Notes: generated by a model not told the origin, from the letters alone. Positions 20,157 through 30,795 are shown, counted from the first letter of the stretch. The stretch is DNA of 64,000 nt from Candidatus Peregrinibacteria bacterium CG10_big_fil_rev_8_21_14_0_10_36_19 (GCA_002772535.1 PFDP01000014.1:62001-126000), one strand, 5' to 3'. Program-made: numbers and translations.

Positions 20157-22544
20157 ATGTTTTTTAAAGACAAAGGAATTTTAGGAATTAATGCAAGAAA
20201 CCTTCTTTATATTAAGCCATATAATAAAAAGAAGGCTATAAAACTTGCAGATGATAAAATTAAAACTAAGCAATTTCTTTCAACACGCGGAGTTCCCGTT
20301 CCAAAACTCTATAACACAATACAAACCCCAGAAGAATTAGAAAGATTTGACTTTAGCACACTTCCAAATCAATTTGTAATTAAACCAAACAATGGATATG
20401 GCGGAGAGGGGATTATACCAATCATAAACAAAAAAGAAGGGTACTGGATGACAGCAGGAGGAAAACAGTTAAGCAAAAAAGAACTGAAAGAACATATAAG
20501 CGATATTATAGATGGAAGATTTTCTATATCAAATGTTGCAGATATAGCCTTTTTTGAGCAATTAATAATCCCAGATGAGGCTATTGGAAAATACTCTTAC
20601 GAAGGTCTGCCAGATATAAGAATTGTAGTACATAACTTAATTCCAGTAATGGCGATGCTTAGATTGCCAACAAAGGAGTCGAGCGGAAAAGCCAATTTGC
20701 ACCTTGGCGCGGTGGGAGTTGGAATAGATATTGCAAAAGGAGAGTTAACATACATTAGCTACAAAAATAAAATAATAGACGAACTTCCAAACAACCTTGG
20801 AAAAATTAGAGGCGTAAAAATACCATACTGGGATGATATTCTACTTATAGCATCACAAGTTCAACTAATTACAAATCTAGGATACATGGCCATAGATATA
20901 TGCTTGGATAAAAACAATGGACCAGTATTGTTAGAAATAAATGCACGCGCAGGATTAGGAGTACAAATAGCCAACCTAGCACCACTAAGAAAAAGATTAG
21001 AGCGAATTCAAGGAGTAATCGTAACAAGCCCAACAAAAGGAGTAAGAGTGGCAAAAGATATGTTTGGAAATGTAGTTGAAAAGGAAATTGCACATGTATC
21101 TGGCAAATTAGTAATTGCTACAGAAGAAAAAATAGAGATAATTCAAAAAAACGAGGTTTATGAAATTACAGGAAAAATAGATACTGGTAGATCAAGAACA
21201 GTTATAGACAAGGCAACAGCAGAAAAATTAAAACTTTTAGATGATCCAGATGAATACGATCAAGAAAAATCCACGCTAAAAATCAAATTCATACTCAAGG
21301 GCAAAAGAATACAAACAATTGCCGATGTTGTAGTAGAACCAAGTGAAAGTTACAAGGTAATTATAGGAACTAGGGATCTAAAAAATTTTCTCATAGACAC
21401 AAGCGCAAAAACCGATGACAAACAAACATGGCAAAAGGAAACTCCACAAGTTGTAAATAAGAAAGAAGAAAAAAAGCCAAATTACAAAGATATAGATGAA
21501 AAGCTAAACAAGATCGACAGTAAAATAAAACTACTTTACCACCTAAGACCATTAAACCTAGAAATCGAGCGCAAAAGGTTTTTTAAAGATCCAACATATA
21601 ATCCACAATTTGAATATCCAAGTCTAAAATTTGATCCAATAGAACTCGTAGATGCTCTAGAAAAAATAAAGGTAGATGAAAGTCCACTTGGGCAAATATT
21701 TAATGAAAAGAAAAAAGAGATATCAAACAAAGTAAAATTAATAGAATCCATCGATGAAGAAAGATTCAGCAACACCTCAGTAGACCTTTACGGAAAACCA
21801 GCAATAGAGGAAGTAGAAGAATGCATTAACATTCTAAAAAATCTCAACATAGAAGATTTAAAACCAGAAAAATCTCCATATACCGCAGAAGATGCCAAAA
21901 AAAGATTTGAAAAAATTTTTAATAGCTACGGATTAAAGAGTTGGAAAGTAAAAATAAAAGATAACATGGTAGCCGACTGCGTAGCTGGCAAAAATAATCG
22001 TCTATTTATAAACAAAGGTGCAAAATTTAGTAAGGAAAGAATAGAAACGCTCATAGTTCATGAGATAGAAACTCACATTCTTACAGCCGAAAATGGAAAA
22101 TTTCAGCCATATGAAATTTTCAATAGAGGACTAGCAAACTACCTAAGAACACAAGAGGGTATGGCAATGTACAATGTTGAAGAGCAAAGAGGGCACTCAT
22201 TTAATAAAAACTATAAAGCGCTTGGTCACGTAATCGCCATAGATCTCGCCATAAAAAATTCGTTTGCAGAAACATACAAAAAACTAGTCGCATTAGGATT
22301 ACCTAGCAAGCAGGCATTTAAATCTACACTTAAAGCAAAAAGGGGGATAGGTAACACATCACACCCAGGAGCCTTTACAAAAGATTATGTATATTATTCA
22401 GGCTATAAGCAGGTAAAAAAATTTATAAACGATGGTGGAGATATAAAAGACCTATATTTAGGGAAAATTGACATCGAAGATTTGGAAAAATCAAAAAGTA
22501 TCCCAGGTATTAAAAACGCAAAAATATTACCAACTTGGTTATAA
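20157..22544 (+). CDS. Fusion: alpha-L-glutamate ligase-like ATP-grasp + retropepsin-like domain + DUF1704/MATCAP-like zinc metallopeptidase
   Basis: ATP-grasp MFFKDKGILGINARNLLYIKPYNKKKAIKLADDKIKTKQFLSTRGVPVPKLY...LLEINARAGLGVQIAN; retropepsin-like GKIDTGRSRTVID...YKVIIGTRDLKNFLID; metallopeptidase IVHEIETHILTAENG...LRTQEGMAMYNVEEQ (HExxxH, QEGMA). Confidence 0.82.
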   Translation: MFFKDKGILGINARNLLYIKPYNKKKAIKLADDKIKTKQFLSTRGVPVPKLYNTIQTPEELERFDFSTLPNQFVIKPNNGYGGEGIIPIINKKEGYWMTAGGKQLSKKELKEHISDIIDGRFSISNVADIAFFEQLIIPDEAIGKYSYEGLPDIRIVVHNLIPVMAMLRLPTKESSGKANLHLGAVGVGIDIAKGELTYISYKNKIIDELPNNLGKIRGVKIPYWDDILLIASQVQLITNLGYMAIDICLDKNNGPVLLEINARAGLGVQIANLAPLRKRLERIQGVIVTSPTKGVRVAKDMFGNVVEKEIAHVSGKLVIATEEKIEIIQKNEVYEITGKIDTGRSRTVIDKATAEKLKLLDDPDEYDQEKSTLKIKFILKGKRIQTIADVVVEPSESYKVIIGTRDLKNFLIDTSAKTDDKQTWQKETPQVVNKKEEKKPNYKDIDEKLNKIDSKIKLLYHLRPLNLEIERKRFFKDPTYNPQFEYPSLKFDPIELVDALEKIKVDESPLGQIFNEKKKEISNKVKLIESIDEERFSNTSVDLYGKPAIEEVEECINILKNLNIEDLKPEKSPYTAEDAKKRFEKIFNSYGLKSWKVKIKDNMVADCVAGKNNRLFINKGAKFSKERIETLIVHEIETHILTAENGKFQPYEIFNRGLANYLRTQEGMAMYNVEEQRGHSFNKNYKALGHVIAIDLAIKNSFAETYKKLVALGLPSKQAFKSTLKAKRGIGNTSHPGAFTKDYVYYSGYKQVKKFINDGGDIKDLYLGKIDIEDLEKSKSIPGIKNAKILPTWL

Positions 22545-23561
22545 AATGATCATAGCGTCGCCGAAGCTATAAAACCTATACTCCAGCCTTTTTGCCAACT
22601 CATACAACTCTTTCACATAAGGAACAGCATCATCAACCCCTTTATTCTCCAAAAACGAAGCAACAAGCATTATTAAGCTACTTTTTGGTAAATGAAAATT
22701 AGTAATCAGGCCATCCACAACTTTCCATTTATAGGACTTTGGAAATATAAAAATATCAGTTTCACCCGTCTTAGGAGAAAACTTACCATCAAAAACAGAC
22801 TCCAACACTCTCACCGAAGTAGTACCAACGGCAAAAATTTTCCCTCCACTTGATTTTGCAAAATTTAAAACATCACAAGCCTCCTTTCCAATTTCATAAA
22901 ATTCACTATGCATTTTATGATTTTCAACCAATTCAGAACTTACAGGTAAAAAAGTACCTCTACCTACATGCAATAAAACCTCCACTACCTTAACACCTTT
23001 TTCCCTTAATTTAGCAAGAAGTTGGTCAGTAAAATGCAACCCTGCGGTTGGGGCTGCCACACTACCACTTTCCTTTGCATAAACAGTTTGATAATCCACA
23101 TCTGTTGAATTAGAGCCCTTAATATAAGGCGGCAAGGGAATTGATCCATAGGCATTAAGGTCAAATCCAGTACTAAACTTTATATTCCTAGTACCATCAT
23201 CATTTATACTCAAAACCTCAGCCTCAACCTTCTCATCCAAATTCATCACTTTCCCAGCAGGAAAAGCCCTCCCAGGCTTAACTAAGCAATTATAAATTCC
23301 ATCAATATTACTTAAGACAAAAACCTCTCTAGCAAAACCATTTTCTGAAAAAAGTATTCTCGCAGGTATAACCTTTGACCGATTAACTACCAACACATCA
23401 CCTGAATTTAAATAATCAATAACATCATAAAATTTTCTATGAACAACATCACCATTCTTAACCACCATCAATTTAGCAGAATCTCTTGGAGAAACGGGGT
23501 CTTGAGCAATAAATTTTTCAGGCAAATCAAAATCAAAATCCTGCGTTCTAAGCTGACTCAT
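22539..23561 (-). CDS. queA: S-adenosylmethionine:tRNA ribosyltransferase-isomerase
   Basis: LPEKFIAQDPVSPRDSAKLMV, VAAPTAGLHFTDQLL, HVGRGTFLPV, GLITNFHLPKSSLIMLVASF. Confidence 0.95.
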   Translation of the reverse strand: MSQLRTQDFDFDLPEKFIAQDPVSPRDSAKLMVVKNGDVVHRKFYDVIDYLNSGDVLVVNRSKVIPARILFSENGFAREVFVLSNIDGIYNCLVKPGRAFPAGKVMNLDEKVEAEVLSINDDGTRNIKFSTGFDLNAYGSIPLPPYIKGSNSTDVDYQTVYAKESGSVAAPTAGLHFTDQLLAKLREKGVKVVEVLLHVGRGTFLPVSSELVENHKMHSEFYEIGKEACDVLNFAKSSGGKIFAVGTTSVRVLESVFDGKFSPKTGETDIFIFPKSYKWKVVDGLITNFHLPKSSLIMLVASFLENKGVDDAVPYVKELYELAKRLEYRFYSFGDAMIIL

Positions 23562-23563
23562 AT

Positions 23564-24703
23564 TTAAACATTCCAAGAAGTACTATTATCCTTAACTTGT
23601 TCATCAGCACTATTCTTAGCATCTCTCTTGATAACAATCAAACTCATATCATCATCTTGTTGAGACATATAATTAGAAACATCCGAAGCTAAGTGATAAT
23701 GTAATCCCTCGGCAGAATACTGAGGGGCAAACTCAATTATTGCCTTTTTAATTCTTTCCAAACCGTACAATTCTCCTTCTGCATTTCTAGCCTCAGTAAT
23801 TCCATCGCTATACAAAACAACAAAATCACCATCAGATATATCAATTTCCTTTTCAGTAATCAGTTTTGAATTGTCGGGAACCATACCAAGTGCAACCCCT
23901 CCAGACAATATTGCATCACACGTACCAGTAGCAGTCCTATAGACAAGTATGTGCTCATGACCAGCTCCAACAAATGTCATTTTTTGAGATTTTTCATCCC
24001 AACACAGCATCACCATAGTCATGAACATTGATTTTTTTACGTGTTTTTTAATGTATTGATTAACCTTCACCATAATTTCAAAGGCAGAAGTGTACATACC
24101 AGAAAAAACAGAAACCAATGAGCTTACCATTGTCATTATTAAACCAGCAGCAACTCCATGGCCAGTAACATCTCCAATATAAATATAAGTTTTACCACTA
24201 TCAGATCTTAAAATGTTAAAACTATCACCGCCAAGTTCAGTTGCAGGTTTAGTTTTAGCAACAATTTGTAATCCAGGTATCTTAGGACTCACCAAAGGCA
24301 AAATATCTTTTTGTAACTGCGAAGCCACCTGTAATTCACCCATAAGCCTATCTCTATCTTTAATATCAGCACTTACTTCAGAAACACTTTTAGTAACCTG
24401 ATTAAAAAAATGAGCTAAAATACCAATTTCATCAATCCGAGTAGTATAAATCCTCTTGTAAGGATGCCCAGTCAATAAAGACTGCATCTGATACAATATT
24501 TCCTTCAAAGGTCGGATAATATCGAAATAATAAAAAAGAGCAAAAATAAAAGAAAATCCAATTAAAAAATAGATTAAAACATTAACAGTAAGTTCTACAG
24601 CATAATATTTATTTAAACCATAATAGAGCCCAACCATCAAAAAAGACAAAATAAGAAAATCGATCAACAATTTCCTTATTATAGTTTTTCGAAGTGATCT
24701 CAT
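23564..24703 (-). CDS. Membrane-anchored HAMP + SpoIIE/RsbU-type PP2C serine phosphatase
   Basis: Two N-terminal TMs, linker, ELQVASQLQKDILPL...GGDSFNILRSDSGKTYIYIGDVTGHGVAAGLIMTM...VVLYSDGITEARN. Confidence 0.9.
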   Translation of the reverse strand: MRSLRKTIIRKLLIDFLILSFLMVGLYYGLNKYYAVELTVNVLIYFLIGFSFIFALFYYFDIIRPLKEILYQMQSLLTGHPYKRIYTTRIDEIGILAHFFNQVTKSVSEVSADIKDRDRLMGELQVASQLQKDILPLVSPKIPGLQIVAKTKPATELGGDSFNILRSDSGKTYIYIGDVTGHGVAAGLIMTMVSSLVSVFSGMYTSAFEIMVKVNQYIKKHVKKSMFMTMVMLCWDEKSQKMTFVGAGHEHILVYRTATGTCDAILSGGVALGMVPDNSKLITEKEIDISDGDFVVLYSDGITEARNAEGELYGLERIKKAIIEFAPQYSAEGLHYHLASDVSNYMSQQDDDMSLIVIKRDAKNSADEQVKDNSTSWNV

Positions 24704-24707
24704 TATT

Positions 24708-25058
24708 TTATTTTAAACAAGCTTCAATAGTATCGCAAACAGGCATTATTTCAGGCAAACCAATAGCAGAAAAAACATCCTTAACGTGTGCATTAGCCTT
24801 TAAAATTGCTAATTTTTTATCTCCTTTAACTAAATGCCCATTTAATTCCATCAAATAACCAATTCCTTCGCTATTGATAAATTTTAACTTTGAAAAGTCA
24901 AAGATTAAATACTTCCCCTTAAAAGCGTCAACAGTTGCTTTTAAAGAATCTTTAATATCGCTGTAACCAGCTTTATCAAAATCACCCTCAAATTTTACTA
25001 TCTGATAATTTTCCGTCTTATCTTCCAAACTAATATTTAATGTCTGATTCATGGTCAA
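24708..25058 (-). CDS. STAS-domain anti-anti-sigma factor
   Basis: YLIFDFSKLKFINSEGIGYLMELNGHLVKGDKKLAILKANAHVKDVFSAIGL. Confidence 0.9.
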   Translation of the reverse strand: MTMNQTLNISLEDKTENYQIVKFEGDFDKAGYSDIKDSLKATVDAFKGKYLIFDFSKLKFINSEGIGYLMELNGHLVKGDKKLAILKANAHVKDVFSAIGLPEIMPVCDTIEACLK

Positions 25059-25070
25059 TGATTAATTATA

Positions 25071-27446
25071 CTAAATTTTAAGTGCACTATTTATAACATC
25101 AACTTCATCATATTCTTCAATGATTGAGTATAATCTACGGAGATCCAGTAGCTGTTTATTGTTTAACTTATCTAAATCAATTTTTCGTTTATCAGTACTA
25201 ATTAATTCATTAATTTTCTCCGCAACTAAGTGCTTTAACATTCTATCAATATTTTTAGAAATACGCACATCAATATTTTCAAGCATTTTTTTCACCTTAA
25301 ACACTGTAGATTCCTTATGAGATAATAAAAATTCCAATATAACAGGAATCGAACGGTCATCTCCAATTTTAGCCATAGTAATTGCAGCATGGAGCCTTAC
25401 ATCAGAATTTTTTGATTCCAACATACGAAGACAATAGGAAATTTTATTCCGCATCCTTAAATCACCAATTATCATTAGTGCCAAAATATTTTCATTATTA
25501 CTTCTAAAAGAAATAAAATTATCAACTACCTTATCTATCTCAAAATTATAATTAGAGATTTTCCCAAGAGCTATTGCAGCAGCAGCTCTTTGCTTCTTAT
25601 TTGTTACACTTAAAAAAGGCAACAATATATTAACCATAGAAGGATCAGCACAAGCCCCAAGCGCAAAAATAACATCCGCCTTTAAAGAGCCAGTAGATTT
25701 CTTTAAAACTTCTAATAGGAAGTCTATTGCATAAATAGTACTAATAAAGGATAAAAGTCTTAAAATTGCCATCTTCAATTCAGCATTTTTCTCATCTACA
25801 TAAAGCTGTTTAAGTAAATTTACCAAATCATATTCTAGCTTCAAATTTTTCGATAAAATAGATGGTAGCTTATCATAAGATAACAAAGTATTAAGAGCTG
25901 CTAAACGAATTCTAGGTTTTTCATCATAAAGTACATTCATAATCATAGGAATTGCATCAGCATACTCAAGTTCTCTAAGTGCCTTTAAGATTTTTAGCTT
26001 CACAACAACATTTTCATCTTTTCTAGACAAAATCTTTGAAAAAATAGGTAAAACATTTCTATGCCCCTTTTGAGATAAAATATCAATTGCATTCAACCTC
26101 ACAATGCGATTTTTAGATTCAGAAAGATCAAATACGGCAACCTCAGTATATTTTTGTTGCAACAAGTATGTCACAACGAAAAATAGAATAGTCACAATAA
26201 TCATAACTAAGTTCACAGCAAAAATCAGAACATCATCTTTAAACAAAAACTGTAAAGTAATTAAAAACAATGTTCCAACAATGGCACCAACAGGTCTTAC
26301 AACCCCTTCTAACAACTCTCTAGTATGCTCTCTTAATTTATCCTTAACAGCATAGTATGCACTATGATAAGCATTCATATTAATAATACTAGTAATTGTG
26401 AAATTATTTTTTGCAAGAATAGCTGTAGTAAAATCAAATGACAAAATTAACCCAAACAAGCTTAAAAAAGTTACTATAGTATGAAGAATCATACTACCAA
26501 TAACTCCCAAATAATTAATAATCCTACTTCCAATAAAAAGCTGCACAAGTAGAGCAGATGAACTGAAAAGAACATACAAAATACCTAAATCATGCACAAA
26601 AGCATGCTCAAATCCACTACCAGCCTCCATTACCACATTTGAAACAGTCTGATAAACAGCCTTAGTATACTGAAATTCAAGTAAGTTAAACAAAACCCAT
26701 TGCAAAAATACAACCAAAAATAGACCTTTAATAAAACCCATATGCTTAACATTCCTAAACTCATTTTTAAGTTTAGACATAACCCCAACTCTAGTAGTTC
26801 TACCTAAAGATAGACTTATAACTTCAACTTTCTCAAAAAAGGTCTCATAAAGCACAATCAAAGGAATCATCAAAAGCAAAAACATAATCCACAAAACAAC
26901 AAAATTAAAAGTATCAATAGATCCAGCTAAAAGCGTAACTCCTAAACCGGCAATAATACCACCAACAGTTTCAGAAGCTTCAATCAAAGGAAATGTTCTC
27001 TCACTTTCAAGAGGTGTAAACATTTCTTCAATATAGCCATCAAAAATAATTTTAAATTGAACAAGAAATATAGATTCAGCAACAACTAAAAGTAGAAAGA
27101 AATATATTAAATCAAATTTAGCCAACAAATAAGCTAGCGATAGAGTAATAATTGCTGCCACAACCGTCCAAATCATCAAAACATTCTTTCTAAAATGATG
27201 TAAAAGACTAGAATAAAAAACAGTACCTAAAATTGTAAAAAAAGCATTCATTACAAACAAATATGGCAATGATGCAATACCATATCTCGCCACAAACATA
27301 GCTACAATTATAGTCCAGCCAACCACAAAACCTACTCTATACAAAAACCTTATAATCCAAGCAAAACCTACTCTAGACCACTCATTGTCATTTATATTGA
27401 AAATCTTATTTATCAACGAAATCTTAGGAAAAGTTCCAAAGGACAT
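25071..27446 (-). CDS. Multi-TM transporter-like protein (MFS/ADP-ATP translocase-like) with C-terminal HEAT repeats
   Basis: About 12 TM segments then HEAT-like repeats (VRLNAIDILSQKGHRNVLPIFSKIL; IRLAALNTLLSYDKL; VRLHAAITMAKIGDDRSIPVILEFL); true start likely MSFGTFPK. Confidence 0.75.
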   Translation of the reverse strand: MSFGTFPKISLINKIFNINDNEWSRVGFAWIIRFLYRVGFVVGWTIIVAMFVARYGIASLPYLFVMNAFFTILGTVFYSSLLHHFRKNVLMIWTVVAAIITLSLAYLLAKFDLIYFFLLLVVAESIFLVQFKIIFDGYIEEMFTPLESERTFPLIEASETVGGIIAGLGVTLLAGSIDTFNFVVLWIMFLLLMIPLIVLYETFFEKVEVISLSLGRTTRVGVMSKLKNEFRNVKHMGFIKGLFLVVFLQWVLFNLLEFQYTKAVYQTVSNVVMEAGSGFEHAFVHDLGILYVLFSSSALLVQLFIGSRIINYLGVIGSMILHTIVTFLSLFGLILSFDFTTAILAKNNFTITSIINMNAYHSAYYAVKDKLREHTRELLEGVVRPVGAIVGTLFLITLQFLFKDDVLIFAVNLVMIIVTILFFVVTYLLQQKYTEVAVFDLSESKNRIVRLNAIDILSQKGHRNVLPIFSKILSRKDENVVVKLKILKALRELEYADAIPMIMNVLYDEKPRIRLAALNTLLSYDKLPSILSKNLKLEYDLVNLLKQLYVDEKNAELKMAILRLLSFISTIYAIDFLLEVLKKSTGSLKADVIFALGACADPSMVNILLPFLSVTNKKQRAAAAIALGKISNYNFEIDKVVDNFISFRSNNENILALMIIGDLRMRNKISYCLRMLESKNSDVRLHAAITMAKIGDDRSIPVILEFLLSHKESTVFKVKKMLENIDVRISKNIDRMLKHLVAEKINELISTDKRKIDLDKLNNKQLLDLRRLYSIIEEYDEVDVINSALKI

Positions 27447-27529
27447 TTTGTTTTTGTTTAATAATATATTATAACACAAAAAAGACATTTAATCAACAAA
27501 CTAAAAACCTCAAACCATAACAAATGATA

Positions 27530-27541
27530 TAAAATAACAAC
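27530..27541 (+). promoter_or_regulatory. Putative leaderless -10 element (TAAAAT + 6 nt + ATG)
   Basis: TAAAAT AACAAC ATG at 27530-27544. Confidence 0.4.
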
Positions 27542-29083
27542 ATGCATAAAAAAATATTCAAACCAATTAAAATGGGTGGTGCAACAGCATTACTAGCGGT
27601 TACATCACTTATTAGTTACGCAATAGGACTCGGTCGAGATAAAGTAATTGCCTTCAATTTTGGCGCAACAACAGCAACCGACGCTTACAACGCCTCCTTT
27701 ATAATCCCAGATATGTTATTCAACCTCTTTATTGCAGGTGCATTAGCAGCAGCATTTTTACCGGTTTTCTCAGAACATCTTGTAAAAGACAAGGAAAAGG
27801 CCCATCAAATTGCAAACACAATTCTAACAGGGGGTACACTTTTAATTACCATAATTGCAATTTTGGCATTTATTTTTATGGAGCACTTAGTACCATTTAT
27901 ATTTCTTAGCGACGACCCAGAATTACAAAAAAGCATAATAAACATGACACGCCTCATGCTACCATCAGCAATACTTTTTGCCATAAGCAACACGCTTGGG
28001 AATATTCTCATGAGCTATAAACATTTTATGGCATATTCTCTATCTCCAATTTTATACAACTTGGGGATAATTTTAGGAGTAATTTTCTTAAATGAAAGCT
28101 TCGGTATCTATTCAGCCGCAATTGGAGTTTTGATAGGAGCAATACTACACGCAACTGTTAGGGTAATAGATACCATTTTTACAGGATACAAATATAAACC
28201 AGAATTAAAACTAAAAGACCCCGCATTTAAAAAGATTGTTAAATTAATGATACCAAAAACAATTAGCTTAATAGCATGGCAAATAAATCTCTATATATTT
28301 ACATTTGTAGGATTAAAATTAAGCGAAGGTTCTGTAGCAGCATTTAATTTTGCAAGAAATATTCAAAGCTTTCCAGTTAGCCTATTTGGCATAGCATTTG
28401 CCACTGCAGTATTCCCATATTTAACAACAACAATAAGCGAAAATGATAAAGAAAAATACACAGAGCACACACAGAAAACTATCCAAAGAATCTTGTTTTT
28501 CACCATCCCGGCTATGGTAGGAATAATGTTACTCTCAAAACCACTAGTTCAACTAATATTGGGGGGAGGGGAGTTTGATGAAAATGCTATCAATCTCACA
28601 GCATCCATTTTATTCTTTTTTGCCATCTCAATCCCATTTGAAAGCCTGGTTCACATACTCGCAAGAGCATTTTATGCAAAACAAAACACATTAACACCAA
28701 TGATCATAAATCTATCTGCAATGACAGTAATATCACTAATCACACTATATGTTGCACCACAATATGGAGCAAAATGGTTTTCAATAGGTTTTTCAATTGG
28801 CTTTGCATTCCAGGTTTTTATATTAGCAATCGCACTAAAAAAAGAATTACACAAATTCAAAACATCAATATTTATAACAAGTATAGGAAAAATTTTAGTT
28901 TCTAGCTTAATAATGGCGATAGCAATTTTAATGTTGCAAAACTCCTTACATTCAACAAATATAATCACAACTTTAGTTCAAATAACAGCAGGTGCAACTG
29001 TATTCTTAATAACAGCAGCAGCATTAAAACTAGAAGAAATATCAAGTGTTCAATATATAATTCAAAGATGCTTAAAAAAATAA
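27542..29083 (+). CDS. murJ: Lipid II flippase MurJ (MviN)
   Basis: ATALLAVTSLISYAIGLGRDKVIAFNFGATTATDAYNASFIIPDMLFNLFIAGALAAAFLPVFSEH. Confidence 0.94.
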   Translation: MHKKIFKPIKMGGATALLAVTSLISYAIGLGRDKVIAFNFGATTATDAYNASFIIPDMLFNLFIAGALAAAFLPVFSEHLVKDKEKAHQIANTILTGGTLLITIIAILAFIFMEHLVPFIFLSDDPELQKSIINMTRLMLPSAILFAISNTLGNILMSYKHFMAYSLSPILYNLGIILGVIFLNESFGIYSAAIGVLIGAILHATVRVIDTIFTGYKYKPELKLKDPAFKKIVKLMIPKTISLIAWQINLYIFTFVGLKLSEGSVAAFNFARNIQSFPVSLFGIAFATAVFPYLTTTISENDKEKYTEHTQKTIQRILFFTIPAMVGIMLLSKPLVQLILGGGEFDENAINLTASILFFFAISIPFESLVHILARAFYAKQNTLTPMIINLSAMTVISLITLYVAPQYGAKWFSIGFSIGFAFQVFILAIALKKELHKFKTSIFITSIGKILVSSLIMAIAILMLQNSLHSTNIITTLVQITAGATVFLITAAALKLEEISSVQYIIQRCLKK

Positions 29084-29730
29084 TCATTATAAGTTTAATT
29101 TTAGCAGCCACAATAGGTGGTGCTTTAAACTATAAAAAAACGGAGAAAAAAATAGTAAAGGAGCAAAATCAAATACAAGCACAGGCAGAAAATTTGCTTG
29201 AAGTGAATTTTATTTGCCAAGCCCCATTGCAAACACAAGAAAACTGGGAACTACACGAAGAAAGTTGTGAAGAAGCAGCTCTTTTACAGGCATACTTATA
29301 CGAGAAAAACAAAAGTATGACAAAATCAGAAGCAAACACAGAAGTATTAAAAATGATCAATTGGCAAATAGAAAACAAAGGCAAACACGAAGATTTATAT
29401 AGCGAAAAAATGATCAATTTTGCAAGAGAGTATTACCAACTAGAAAAAGATGAATTTCAAACTATAAAAAATGCAACAATTGACGATATCAAAAAAATAA
29501 TTGATCAAGGACATCCTGTCATAGTGCCTGTTTTAGCAAAAGAATTAAAAAATCCTTATTACCCATACCCTGGATATCATATGCTTGTAGCAATAGGGTA
29601 TACAAAAGACCACATCATAACGAATGATAACGGAACGAGACATGGGGAAAAATTTAGTTACAAAAATGAAATTTTTCAAAAAGCTATGGACGCCTCCACA
29701 AAAGAAATTTACTACCTAAAGTTTAAATAA
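29068..29730 (+). CDS. C39-like cysteine peptidase family protein
   Basis: N-terminal TM; VNFICQAPLQTQENWELHEESCEEAALLQ...GHPVIVPVLAKELKNPYYPYPGYHMLVAIGYTKDHIITND. Confidence 0.82.
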   Translation: MLKKIIIISLILAATIGGALNYKKTEKKIVKEQNQIQAQAENLLEVNFICQAPLQTQENWELHEESCEEAALLQAYLYEKNKSMTKSEANTEVLKMINWQIENKGKHEDLYSEKMINFAREYYQLEKDEFQTIKNATIDDIKKIIDQGHPVIVPVLAKELKNPYYPYPGYHMLVAIGYTKDHIITNDNGTRHGEKFSYKNEIFQKAMDASTKEIYYLKFK

Positions 29731-30794
29731 CCACATATCTTCACATCAGATCCGATCGTAGAAACAGAAACATCAGACAAAAAAACAGAATCAGAAAGCT
29801 TATCAACACCATTACCACCTATAACACTTAAGCCATTACCACCTATAATCTTTGGAGAAACATACCAAAGGACTTTATCAATTAACTCACCATTTCCCAG
29901 ATTCTCATCAAACAAACTCCCAAAAACACTAGCCCCTCCCTCTACATACACACTTCCAACAGAAAAATCATAGATTTGCTTTAAAATATCCAACCAATTA
30001 GCAAATTTCAAAACCCGCCCACCAATTTCCTCATATAAGTACTCTTTCCCATTAATTTCTTTTACAAAATACAAAAAATTACCATCCCTAAAAAAATTTA
30101 AGTTAAGATCCAAATCAGCACAACCACCAACAACAATACGCAAAAGATTTTTATCACTAAGCTCACCAAAAGAAGCAAGAGTGGGATTATCATTCCTTAC
30201 AGTACCAGCACCAACTAAAACGGCATCACAATAACTTCTTTCCAAATGAGCATCATTTCTAGCAGCCTCACCAGTAATATATTTAGACTCGCCAGAAGCT
30301 GTAGCGATCTTTCCATCAAGAGTAACAGCAGCCTTCATAACAACATAAGGCAAACCAAGAATAGAATTTTTTACAAACTCTTGATTCAAAGAGCGAATGG
30401 ATCTAACTAACTCTAAATCTTCACAAACAAAAACCTGCACACCATGACTCCTAAGAAATTCAATTCCACCACCATTTACTTTCATAGATGGATCAATCAT
30501 TCCAACAAAAACTCTAGCAATACCAGCTTGTATAATAGCCTCCGTACATGGCGGCGTTTTTCCAGTGTGACAACATGGCTCAAGAGTTACATAAAGATCA
30601 GACCCCATTAAAGAATTATTAGCAGAATCAAAAGCATTAATTTCTGCATGACGATCGCCAAAAGCCTTATGCCACCCCTCACCAATAATCTCACCATTCC
30701 TAACAACTACAGCACCAACACAAGGATTAGTTAAAACACACCCTTTACCAAGTTTAGCAAGCTCTAAAGCCCTAGCCATAAACCTTAGATCCAT
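29712..30794 (-). CDS. ribD: Bifunctional riboflavin deaminase/reductase RibD
   Basis: GCVLTNPCVGAVVVRNGEIIGEGWHKAFGDRHAEINAF, VTLEPCCHTGKTPPCTEAII, VMKAAVTLDGKIATASGESKYITG. Confidence 0.96.
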   Translation of the reverse strand: MDLRFMARALELAKLGKGCVLTNPCVGAVVVRNGEIIGEGWHKAFGDRHAEINAFDSANNSLMGSDLYVTLEPCCHTGKTPPCTEAIIQAGIARVFVGMIDPSMKVNGGGIEFLRSHGVQVFVCEDLELVRSIRSLNQEFVKNSILGLPYVVMKAAVTLDGKIATASGESKYITGEAARNDAHLERSYCDAVLVGAGTVRNDNPTLASFGELSDKNLLRIVVGGCADLDLNLNFFRDGNFLYFVKEINGKEYLYEEIGGRVLKFANWLDILKQIYDFSVGSVYVEGGASVFGSLFDENLGNGELIDKVLWYVSPKIIGGNGLSVIGGNGVDKLSDSVFLSDVSVSTIGSDVKICGYLNFR

Positions 30795-30795
30795 A

